A stretch of 64,000 nucleotides of DNA, from assembly GCF_025195125.1 (NCBI RefSeq), contig NZ_JAMGSL010000002.1:186001-250000 (forward strand), given 5' to 3'. Source of the DNA: Streptomyces sp. Je 1-79 (lineage in GTDB: Bacteria; Actinomycetota; Actinomycetes; Streptomycetales; Streptomycetaceae). A model generated the notes under the pieces. That model was given only the letters and a program-made list of their open reading frames with translations, was not told where the DNA came from and searched no databases. This document shows, in pieces, positions 8,625 to 15,906 of this stretch (the stretch's first letter is position 1; each line of letters begins with the position of its first letter). The position numbers were made by a program, and so were the translations under genes.

Positions 8625-9644
8625 TCAGGCCGACTCACGCACGACGAGTTCGGGGTCGAAAAGCACGCGCGCAGGCCCGCGCCCAGCCCCTTGAAGATGG
8701 CCCGCCAGCAATTCCGCCATCGCGGCGGCCATCTTCTCGACCGGCTGACGCACGGTTGTCAGTGGCGGCCGGCAGGTGACCGCGACGGTGGAGTCGTCGA
8801 AACCGACGACGGCCACGTCGGCGGGTACGCGTCGCCCCTGCTCGCGCAGGACCTGACAGGCTCCCTGGGCCATCAGATCGTTGGCCACGAAAACGCCGTC
8901 GGTCTCGGGGTGGCTGTCCAGCAGACGGATCATGGCTGCGGCACCGCTGTCGAGGGTGAAGTTGCCCTCGACCACCGGCGCGGGGTCCTGACCCGCATGA
9001 GCGAGGGCGTCACGGAATCCGGCGAGTCTGTCACGACCGGCCGGCAGATCCTGCGGCGCGCTGATCGCCGCCGGGTGCAGGCACCCGCGAGCCAGGAGGT
9101 GTTCGGCGGCCAGCCGCCCGCCCTGGTAATGGTCCATGTCCACGTAGCTCACCGGCAACGGGTGGGGCGGCCGGGCGAAGAGCACGGTCGGCACCCGGGC
9201 GTCGACGAGCATCCGAGGCAGAGGGTCGTCGGCTTGGATGGACACGACGAGGGCGCCGTCCGCGCTTCCCTGACGGAGGTAGTCGACCACCTGTTCCCTG
9301 GCGGCGTCCGATTCCGCGAACATCAGCACCGGGTGCATGGCTCGTCCCCGGAGGTACGTCACGGCGCCGCTGACGATGCGGCCGAAGAACGGGTCGGCGA
9401 AGACACGGGCGGCGAAGCCGTCCCCCGCACCGGAGACCAACAGGGCCACCGTCTCCGCGCGTCGCGTCACAAGGGACCTCGCCGCGCCGTTCGGGGTGTA
9501 TCCGGTGGCCTGGATGGCCTGGCGGACCAGATCCTGGATCCCGGGGTCCACATTGCGGACCCCGTTCACGACACGCGACACCGTCGCCCGGGAGACGCCT
9601 GCTTCCCGTGCGACGTCCTCCAAGGTCGGCCCCCGCTTGTTCAC
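8625..9644 (-). CDS. LacI-family transcriptional regulator
   Basis: 339 aa. The N-terminus TLEDVAREAGVSRATVSRVV is a textbook LacI helix-turn-helix plus hinge (GYTPNGAARSL), then a periplasmic-binding-like effector domain, with GVFVANDLMAQGA and VVGFDDSTVAV near the end. It probably represses one or more glycosidase genes nearby. It is separated by about 80 bp from the GH3 gene end upstream. Its own upstream region holds a CACGCTCTC half-site (about 9683-9691) that also occurs in front of the GH3 gene. The start is a GTG with only a poor Shine-Dalgarno, so the exact N-terminus is uncertain by a few residues. Confidence 0.88.
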   Translation of the reverse strand: MNKRGPTLEDVAREAGVSRATVSRVVNGVRNVDPGIQDLVRQAIQATGYTPNGAARSLVTRRAETVALLVSGAGDGFAARVFADPFFGRIVSGAVTYLRGRAMHPVLMFAESDAAREQVVDYLRQGSADGALVVSIQADDPLPRMLVDARVPTVLFARPPHPLPVSYVDMDHYQGGRLAAEHLLARGCLHPAAISAPQDLPAGRDRLAGFRDALAHAGQDPAPVVEGNFTLDSGAAAMIRLLDSHPETDGVFVANDLMAQGACQVLREQGRRVPADVAVVGFDDSTVAVTCRPPLTTVRQPVEKMAAAMAELLAGHLQGAGRGPARVLFDPELVVRESA

Positions 9645-9726
9645 TCCAGCACTGTAACGCGCCGTTTTCCCCGCTCACACAGCACGCTCTCGGGCCCTCA
9701 GGCAGGGCCCGGCCGGACGGCCGGTG

Positions 9727-12150
9727 TCACTCCGCGATCAGCGGCGCCTCCCATTCCATGGCTCCCGCCGAGCGTCCCACCATGATCCTGAACGGTCCGG
9801 ATTCCGTGAGCCACGTTCTCTCCGCGGGAGACCAGTGCCGCAGCGCCCGTGGCCCCACGGTCACCTCGGCTGTCGCCGTTCGATCCGCGTCGGCGTGGAC
9901 CGCCGCATAGCCGGCAAGCCACCGCGCGGGGCGCTCCACGGTGGAGCCCGGCCGGGCCATGTAGACCTGGACGACCTCACGCCCCGCGCGCTTTCCGGTG
10001 TTACGCAGCGTCACCCGTACGGTGAACGGGTCTCCGATCCTGATCTGCGCCGGTGCGTCCACGTGCTCGTACTCCCAGGTGGTGTAGCCCAGGCCGTGCC
10101 CGAACCAGTAGGCGGGCTCGCGTGCTGCGCGGAGCCAGGCGCGGTACCCGATGTGCAGGCCCTCCGCATAGTCGAGCCGGCCGTCGACGGGCCGGGTGCG
10201 TGTGACGGGCGCGTCGGAGAGGGAGGCCGCCCAGGTCGTGGGAAGCCTGCCGCCCGGCTCGCTGCGGCCGAAGAGGATGTCGGCCAGGCCGGCGCCGGCC
10301 TCCTGGCCGGGGAACCAGGCGAGCAGCAGTGCGCCCACCTCGCTGCGCCAGGGCAGTTCGACCGGGCCTCCGCTGTTGACCACCGCGACGGTTCGGGGGT
10401 TGGCCGCGGCGACCGCGCGTACGAGGCCGTCCTGAAGGCGGCCGAGGGACAGGTCCGTGCGGTCGTACCCCTCCGTCTCGCTGTGCTCCGTCGTGCCGAC
10501 GACGACGATCACGGCGTCCGCGCCACGGGCCGCGTCCACGGCCTCGGCGAGGGCGGCCGCCGGGTCGCGCTCCGGCGGTGCGGCGGCGACGACGGTGGCG
10601 CGGCCGGTGCCGGAGGCGAGTTCGCGACGTGCCACGAGGAGAACGGGGCACTTGCTGTCCAGCTGCGCCTGCGCGGTGTGCAGGGGTGGGGTGACGTGCA
10701 CGATCGCCGGGTCATCGGTTTCGCAGGGGTAGGTTCCGTCGAGGACGGCGCGCCCGTCGATGCTGAGCGACATCCTGCCGAAGCCGCCCATGCCGAAGGT
10801 CCACGTGCCGGTGGTCTCGGGCCGGAGCAGCGCGCTGATCTCCACCGTGTGCGCGCCGGGAACCTCCTCAGGTTCGAGCTGCCTGCCCGACAGGCGCCGC
10901 TCCGCATACAGTTCGCGTCCTTCGGCGTCCAGGCAACGCAGCAGTACACCGGGCTCCCCCGACCTCGGATCCGTGCACCGATCGGTGTCCAGCGGCGGCG
11001 GGGGCACATTCAAGGTGGGGCCCGGGGCGTACACCACACGGCTTCGTCCGCGCAGTTGTGCGCGGATGCCGTCGAGCGGTGTGACGACCGCCGAGGGGAA
11101 CACGCCGGCGCTGCCACCGCCCTGGACACGGGGTGCTGCGGCGTGTTCGCCGATGACCGCCACCGTCGACAGGGTGCCGGCATCGAACGGCAGGATGTCC
11201 GCGTTGCGTGCCAGGACCGTTCCGGCCGCGACCGCACGGCGCAGCAGCGACCGGGCCTCTCCGGTCCGCAGCTTCGGACGCCGGCGCCGGTGCTCGTCGA
11301 ACGCGCCGACGCGGGCTGCGAGCCGGAGCAGGCTGCGCACCTTGTCGTCGATGACCGTCGGGGGGACGCGGCCGTCACTCACGGCTTGGACGAGCTCTGC
11401 GGCCCAGGGGCTCCTGGGCCCCGGCATCGCCAGGTCGAGCGCCGCCCGGGCCGTCTCCTCGGTGGTACGGACGGCGGCCCAGTCCGAGACGACGGCCCCG
11501 TCGAAACCCCATTCGCCCTTGAGCGGTTCGGACAGGAGGGGGTGCGCCGTCATCGTCGTGCCCTCGACGCTGTTGTAACCGGCCATGACCAGCCAGACGC
11601 CGGCTTCCACAGCTGCTTCGAAGGGGGCGAGGTACACCTCGCGCAGGGCCCGTTCGGAGACGCGGACGTCGGCGCGGAGCCTGTCGGTCTCGGAGTCGTT
11701 GGCGACGAAGTGTTTGGCCGTGGCAGCTACTCCGTGGTCCTGGATCCCTCTGATCAGGGCCGCTCCGGTACGGGCGGTCAGCTCGGGGTCCTCCGAGAAG
11801 CACTCGAAGTGGCGCCCTCCCAGGGGGCTGCGGTGCAGGTTCAGATTGGGCGCGAGCACGATGTCGACGCCTTTGAGGACGGCTTCCGAGGCGAGCAGTC
11901 CTCCCAGGTCCGTCAGGAGCCGCTCGTCCCATGCCGCGCCGAGGGCCGAGGCGGAGGGAAGCAGAGCGGAGGCGCGCCGCTCGTCCCATGCCTCTCCTCG
12001 CACACCCGCCGGGCCGTCGGAGCAGACCATCTCCCTGAGGCCGATCTCCTCCTCGGCGGCCGTCCTCCAGGTCGTGGAGCCGGTGAGGAGGCGGACCTTC
12101 TGCTCCGGACTCAGCTTCTCGACCAACCGGTCCAGCATGTCCTCACGCAT
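9727..12150 (-). CDS. GH3 beta-glucosidase with inserted PA14 domain
   Basis: 807 aa from ATG 12150, preceded by AAGGAG (12157-12162). The GH3 N-domain shows KHFVANDSETDR and the nucleophile D223 in AVVSDWAAV; the second alpha/beta domain follows. Between them, roughly residues 385-525, is a PA14-type insert (GTWTFGMGGFGRMSLSIDG), and the C-terminus has the fibronectin-III-like domain (VRVTLRNTGKRAGREVVQVY). No signal peptide, so it likely acts on imported beta-glucan oligosaccharides or glycosides. PA14 in GH3 enzymes shapes the active site for specific oligosaccharides. A palindrome resembling LacI operators lies just upstream. Exact linkage specificity (beta-1,3, 1,4, 1,6) cannot be read off. 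Confidence 0.9.
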   Translation of the reverse strand: MREDMLDRLVEKLSPEQKVRLLTGSTTWRTAAEEEIGLREMVCSDGPAGVRGEAWDERRASALLPSASALGAAWDERLLTDLGGLLASEAVLKGVDIVLAPNLNLHRSPLGGRHFECFSEDPELTARTGAALIRGIQDHGVAATAKHFVANDSETDRLRADVRVSERALREVYLAPFEAAVEAGVWLVMAGYNSVEGTTMTAHPLLSEPLKGEWGFDGAVVSDWAAVRTTEETARAALDLAMPGPRSPWAAELVQAVSDGRVPPTVIDDKVRSLLRLAARVGAFDEHRRRRPKLRTGEARSLLRRAVAAGTVLARNADILPFDAGTLSTVAVIGEHAAAPRVQGGGSAGVFPSAVVTPLDGIRAQLRGRSRVVYAPGPTLNVPPPPLDTDRCTDPRSGEPGVLLRCLDAEGRELYAERRLSGRQLEPEEVPGAHTVEISALLRPETTGTWTFGMGGFGRMSLSIDGRAVLDGTYPCETDDPAIVHVTPPLHTAQAQLDSKCPVLLVARRELASGTGRATVVAAAPPERDPAAALAEAVDAARGADAVIVVVGTTEHSETEGYDRTDLSLGRLQDGLVRAVAAANPRTVAVVNSGGPVELPWRSEVGALLLAWFPGQEAGAGLADILFGRSEPGGRLPTTWAASLSDAPVTRTRPVDGRLDYAEGLHIGYRAWLRAAREPAYWFGHGLGYTTWEYEHVDAPAQIRIGDPFTVRVTLRNTGKRAGREVVQVYMARPGSTVERPARWLAGYAAVHADADRTATAEVTVGPRALRHWSPAERTWLTESGPFRIMVGRSAGAMEWEAPLIAE

Positions 12151-12170
12151 TGCCACTCCTTGCTCTCTCC

Positions 12171-12188
12171 GGGAGAACACGCTCTCCC
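12171..12188. promoter_or_regulatory. Candidate LacI-type operator of the GH3 gene
   Basis: GGGAGA-ACACGC-TCTCCC is an 18-bp inverted repeat 21 bases upstream of the GH3 start. Its arms match the 18134-18147 palindrome, and its right half CACGCTCTC recurs upstream of the LacI gene. Streptomyces LacI regulators such as CebR bind GGGAGCGCTCCC-like sites, which this resembles. Confidence 0.5.
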
Positions 12189-12249
12189 TGTGCTTGCCCG
12201 TCGCCCCGGCCCGGCGAAAGGCCGTGCGGAAAGGGCAGGCAGATCGAGG

Positions 12250-12286
12250 GCCCGGCCGCCCCCGGGATGAGCGGGGGCGGCCGGGC
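12250..12286 (-). terminator. Hairpin terminator of the DUF1996 gene
   Basis: A 14-bp almost pure G/C stem, 12250-12263 with 12273-12286, lies just past the DUF1996 stop codon and upstream of the GH3 gene. It separates the two transcription units. Confidence 0.75.
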
Positions 12287-12308
12287 TTCGGCGGATCCGT
12301 CGGCCCGG

Positions 12309-13400
12309 TCAGGGCAGGCGGTGGTCCGCGTTCAGCGCGGCACCGCGTTCGGGGCGGTACAGGTCGAAGCCTCGTGTGTCGCACTGCAGGCCGCCGACGA
12401 TGCAGTGGTCGACGAGGGCCTTGAGGGTGCGCTCCTCCCACGCGTTGAAGAAGTCGTAGTGGAAGGAGTAGCCGCGGCCACTGGCCAGGCGGACCTGGCT
12501 CATGTCGCCGTTGACCGGCCACGCCATCTTGAACTCGATCATCGGCAGGGCGACCGGGTGGGAGGCCGGGCACATGTTGTCGTTGGTGCCGGGCTTGACC
12601 ACCGGGTAAGCCATGTGGCTCTTGTGGTCGGGGGTGTCGAGGTACAGGCCGTTCCAGCAACTGGGGGCCTGCATGCGCAGATTGAGCTGTACGTCGGGCC
12701 GGCTCGGACAGCTCGCCGGGATGTCGGTGTTGAAGAAGCTGTCACCGCACTCCCAGCCCTCGACGAAGCCCTTGTGGTTACGGAACTCCTGGGCGCTCTG
12801 CATCGGGTTGCCGACGACGAACCGCAGACCCTTGGGGAAGGGCCGCACGCTCCGGTAGTCGGTGACGCCCGCCTTGTAGTAGATGACCTGGGGGCCCACG
12901 GGCAGGATCTTCTGGTCGCCCTTGTAGAGCGAGGGCATCCAGTACGCGGAGGAGTCCGCGGGCGCCTTGCAGGTGGTGTTGCCTCCGTAGAGCGAGCCGG
13001 TGGTGCTGGCGGCGTTGGTGGAGGTGTTGCCCATGAACGTGTGGTCGTGGGACTTGCCGAACTGGCCCGGGTAGACGATCGGGTCGTCGGGCGCGGTGTG
13101 GGTGACGGAGCAGCCGGCCTGGAACTCGTGATGGTAGGCCGGAGGCGGGGTGGCCGTGGACGGTGTCACACCGGTGACCTGGGGCACGGCCGGGATGTAG
13201 CCGTCTCCGTCGGCGTCGTCGCCAGAGGCCTGGGTGGACGCGGCCATGATGTGTCCGCTGTGAGCGTTGGCCGCGACGACGGCGGGCGAGGTGCCGCTGT
13301 CCGTGCCCGCGGCGGAGGCGATGGTACCGACGCCGAGGACGCCGGCGATGAGGGCCGTGCCGACGAGGAGTACGGAGAGCCGCTTCGGACTCGATCTCAT
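12309..13400 (-). CDS. Secreted DUF1996 protein
   Basis: 363 aa. A signal peptide (MRSSPKRLSVLLVGTALIAG, cleavage near ASAAG) is followed by a low-complexity stretch and a DUF1996 domain from about residue 95, with family features FGKSHDHTFMGN, YWMPSLY, and PSCWNGLYLDTPDHKSHM rich in His and Trp. The function of DUF1996 is not known to me; the family is shared by actinomycetes and fungi, in fungi often with wall-associated domains. Its place among secreted glycan hydrolases suggests a carbohydrate-related role. CAGGAG sits before the ATG. An inverted repeat TTCGCG-TGAG-CGCGAA (13427-13442) just upstream could be an operator. It appears monocistronic. Confidence 0.82.
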   Translation of the reverse strand: MRSSPKRLSVLLVGTALIAGVLGVGTIASAAGTDSGTSPAVVAANAHSGHIMAASTQASGDDADGDGYIPAVPQVTGVTPSTATPPPAYHHEFQAGCSVTHTAPDDPIVYPGQFGKSHDHTFMGNTSTNAASTTGSLYGGNTTCKAPADSSAYWMPSLYKGDQKILPVGPQVIYYKAGVTDYRSVRPFPKGLRFVVGNPMQSAQEFRNHKGFVEGWECGDSFFNTDIPASCPSRPDVQLNLRMQAPSCWNGLYLDTPDHKSHMAYPVVKPGTNDNMCPASHPVALPMIEFKMAWPVNGDMSQVRLASGRGYSFHYDFFNAWEERTLKALVDHCIVGGLQCDTRGFDLYRPERGAALNADHRLP

Positions 13401-13426
13401 GGGGATCTCCTGCCCATGGGGGTGGT

Positions 13427-13442
13427 TTCGCGTGAGCGCGAA
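13427..13442. promoter_or_regulatory. Inverted repeat upstream of the DUF1996 gene
   Basis: TTCGCG-TGAG-CGCGAA is a perfect 6-bp inverted repeat with 4-base spacer, 27 bases upstream of the start codon. It may be an operator or an mRNA 5' hairpin. Confidence 0.3.
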
Positions 13443-13538
13443 GGCGCCACGCGACTGGCGTGATGGGTTCCTGTGCGGTGGTGCCGGGGTGGCGGAGCCG
13501 AGCGGCAGGCCCCGCCACCCGTCATGGGGTTCGGCCCG

Positions 13539-15710
13539 TCAGCTGTAGACGCCGAACTCGTGGAGGGAGTAGCCCCAGCCGGTGCCGCGTGCGGTGAGCT
13601 GGAGCTTGACGTACCGGGCGGTGGTGGCGGTCTCGATGGTGTCGACGTCTCCGTTACCGGTGGTCGTGGAGTGGACCGGACGCCAGGTGCTGCCGTCGTC
13701 GGAGACCTGCACCTCGTAGGCGCGGGCGTAGGCGGGGTCCCAGACGAGTTGCAGGGTGCGGATGGGCTTGGCCGCGCCGAGGTCGACCTGGATCCACTGC
13801 GGGTCGCTCCAGTCGCTGGCCCAGCGGGTGCCGGTGTCGCCGTCGGTGGCGTTGGTGGCCGGGCACGGGCAGTCGCCGTAGGAGGCCTGGGCGGAGGAGG
13901 CGGTGGTGGGCCTGTTCAGGGCGATGTTGGTGCCGGTCATGGGCGGGGCGACGACCTTGACGGACTTGGTCTCGATGCCGGCGTTGCCGCGGCCGTCCTC
14001 GGCCTGGATGTAGACCTTCCACACGCCGAGCTTCTCGGGCGCGGTGACGGCGAAGGTGCCGTTGCCGGTGGAGCGCCACTGCGCGTCGACGAGGCGCTTG
14101 TCGCCGTTGGCGTAGTTGCCGCTGAGGTAGATCCTGGGGGTGACCTGGTCCCCGTCGGGGTCGCGGATGTCGGCGCGCACCGTGAACTCACGGCCGGCCG
14201 GAGCCGCGGAGGCAGGGCTGACGGTCATGTTCGTGATGACGGGCGGGGTGTTGCTGCCTGCGGAGCCGCTGTACGCCTTCTTCACGGCGTAGTACGACAG
14301 GCGCTTCAGGCCGTCCGGGAGAAGGTTGAACCAGATGCCGCCGAAGTCGTGTTCGAGGCCGTAGTGGAAGAGGGTGGCGCCGAGAGCCACGCCCTGGTGT
14401 CCGGTGACGCAGCCCCACGCCTTGGTGTAGCCGTCGGCCTTCTGGACGTCGGTGGGCTCGTCGGGGATGCCGTTGACGTCGTCGGGGACCTCCCACTCGC
14501 CGGCGGGGCCGCCCTCGGTGATGATGTACGGCTTGTCGTAGCCGCCGTCGATCCAGTCCTGGCGCACGCCGCAGATGTCGCCGTAGGAGTTCATCGAGTA
14601 CAGGTCGAGGTCCGGTGCGTTGCGCTTGTAGTACGGCCAGGCGCCGGTCCAGGCGTCCGTGGAGGTCACGGGGTGGTCGGGGTCGATGGAGTGGATCTTC
14701 TTGGCGACGTCGTTGACGAAGGTCGTGTACGCGTTGCGCTGGGCCTCCAGCTCGGCGCCGCCGTAACAGTTCTGCAGGCCGAGGACGGACTCGTTGCCGA
14801 CGTTCCACATGAGCGTGGCCGGGTGGGACTTGTAGGTGTCGACCCACTTCGCGAACTCGGTGAGCGCGGTGTTCTTGTACGCGGTGTCCGTCACGTAGTT
14901 CACGCACCCGCCGGAGCCCGGTCCGCCGCCCGGCTGGAGCCAGAAGCCGTTGACGACCTTCAGCCCCTGGGCGGCCGCGGCGTCGAGCAGGGGCTTGCTG
15001 GAGGCGTCCGTCCCCCAGGTGCGGACGGTGTTGACACCCATGGACTTCAGGTCCGGCATGTAGCGGGGAGCGTCGGCCATCGCCGGGCCCCAGGTGAGGC
15101 CCTTGACGGTGTAGGGCTGTCCCCCGACTGTCAGCCGCCAGTTGCCCTGCGAGCCGGTCACCTTGACCGCGCCGGCCGGCGGCGGGTTGGTTCCGCCGTC
15201 GCTGCCGTAGACCTGGAACTCCCACAGGGAGTAGCCGTAGCCGGTAGCTCGTGCCACGCCCTGCATGCGGACGTACCGGCCCGAGCCGGAGACGGCGAGG
15301 TCGTCCGTGCCGCCGTCGCCGCCGGTCACGGTCTTCAGGGTGCGCCAGTCGGTGCCGTTGTCGGACGCCTGGATCTCGTAACTCCTGCCGTAGGCGCCCT
15401 CCCAGGTCAGGACGGTTCGGCTCAGGTCCTTGGTCGCCCCGAGGTCGACCTGGATCCACTGGGCGTCGCTCCACTGGCTCGCCCAGCGGGTTCCGGTGAG
15501 GTCGCCGTCGACCGCGGCGGCCGCGGACCAGGCGGCGCCCTCCGCCGACGAGGCGGTGGCGGTCCTGCCCTGGGAGAGGAGGGTCTCCGCGGCCTGTGCC
15601 CGCGGGGCCAGACTCAGGGTGAGTGAGGACGCCAGAAGGGCGCCAAGCGTCACGAGGGACGTTCCGTTGCGCCCACGGGAACGAGTGGGCGTGGAGGGGG
15701 GACTGGACAC
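13539..15710 (-). CDS. Secreted GH2-type TIM-barrel glycosidase flanked by discoidin (CBM32-like) domains
   Basis: 723 aa. GTG 15710 is preferred (AGGAG at 15716-15720, good spacing) over ATG 15731, which lacks an RBS. After a Sec signal (LVTLGALLASSLTLSLAPRAQAA) come a discoidin domain (about 40-180), a TIM barrel (about 195-470) with WNVGNESV (E307, acid/base candidate) and IITEGGPAGEWE (E399, nucleophile candidate), a Big/FN3-like beta domain, and a second discoidin domain to the end (HEFGVYS). The barrel resembles the catalytic domain of GH2 without the usual GH2 N-terminal sandwich. It should act on extracellular glycan bound through the discoidin modules; the sugar is unknown. Its first discoidin domain is very similar to that of the next gene upstream. 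Confidence 0.8.
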   Translation of the reverse strand: MSSPPSTPTRSRGRNGTSLVTLGALLASSLTLSLAPRAQAAETLLSQGRTATASSAEGAAWSAAAAVDGDLTGTRWASQWSDAQWIQVDLGATKDLSRTVLTWEGAYGRSYEIQASDNGTDWRTLKTVTGGDGGTDDLAVSGSGRYVRMQGVARATGYGYSLWEFQVYGSDGGTNPPPAGAVKVTGSQGNWRLTVGGQPYTVKGLTWGPAMADAPRYMPDLKSMGVNTVRTWGTDASSKPLLDAAAAQGLKVVNGFWLQPGGGPGSGGCVNYVTDTAYKNTALTEFAKWVDTYKSHPATLMWNVGNESVLGLQNCYGGAELEAQRNAYTTFVNDVAKKIHSIDPDHPVTSTDAWTGAWPYYKRNAPDLDLYSMNSYGDICGVRQDWIDGGYDKPYIITEGGPAGEWEVPDDVNGIPDEPTDVQKADGYTKAWGCVTGHQGVALGATLFHYGLEHDFGGIWFNLLPDGLKRLSYYAVKKAYSGSAGSNTPPVITNMTVSPASAAPAGREFTVRADIRDPDGDQVTPRIYLSGNYANGDKRLVDAQWRSTGNGTFAVTAPEKLGVWKVYIQAEDGRGNAGIETKSVKVVAPPMTGTNIALNRPTTASSAQASYGDCPCPATNATDGDTGTRWASDWSDPQWIQVDLGAAKPIRTLQLVWDPAYARAYEVQVSDDGSTWRPVHSTTTGNGDVDTIETATTARYVKLQLTARGTGWGYSLHEFGVYS

Positions 15711-15816
15711 GTGTGCTCCTGGCTGATTCATGACGCCGGGCGCGTGGGGCCGGCCGTGGGGCCGGCTCGCGTGCGGCGCTTCGTGTGGAGGGGGATGCAC
15801 GGTGCTGCTGCGCGAG

Positions 15817-15863
15817 CCCTTCCGGGCCGGGCCGCGGGGACGTGATCACCCGGCCCGGAAGGG
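15817..15863 (-). terminator. Hairpin terminator of the discoidin/beta-helix gene
   Basis: CCCTTCCGGGCCGGG (15817-15831) pairs perfectly with CCCGGCCCGGAAGGG (15849-15863), a 15-bp stem with 17-base loop, 44 bases past the stop codon. Confidence 0.8.
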
Positions 15864-15906
15864 AATCGAAGGCCTCACCGGCGTACGGCGGTGAGGCAGC
15901 GGCGTC

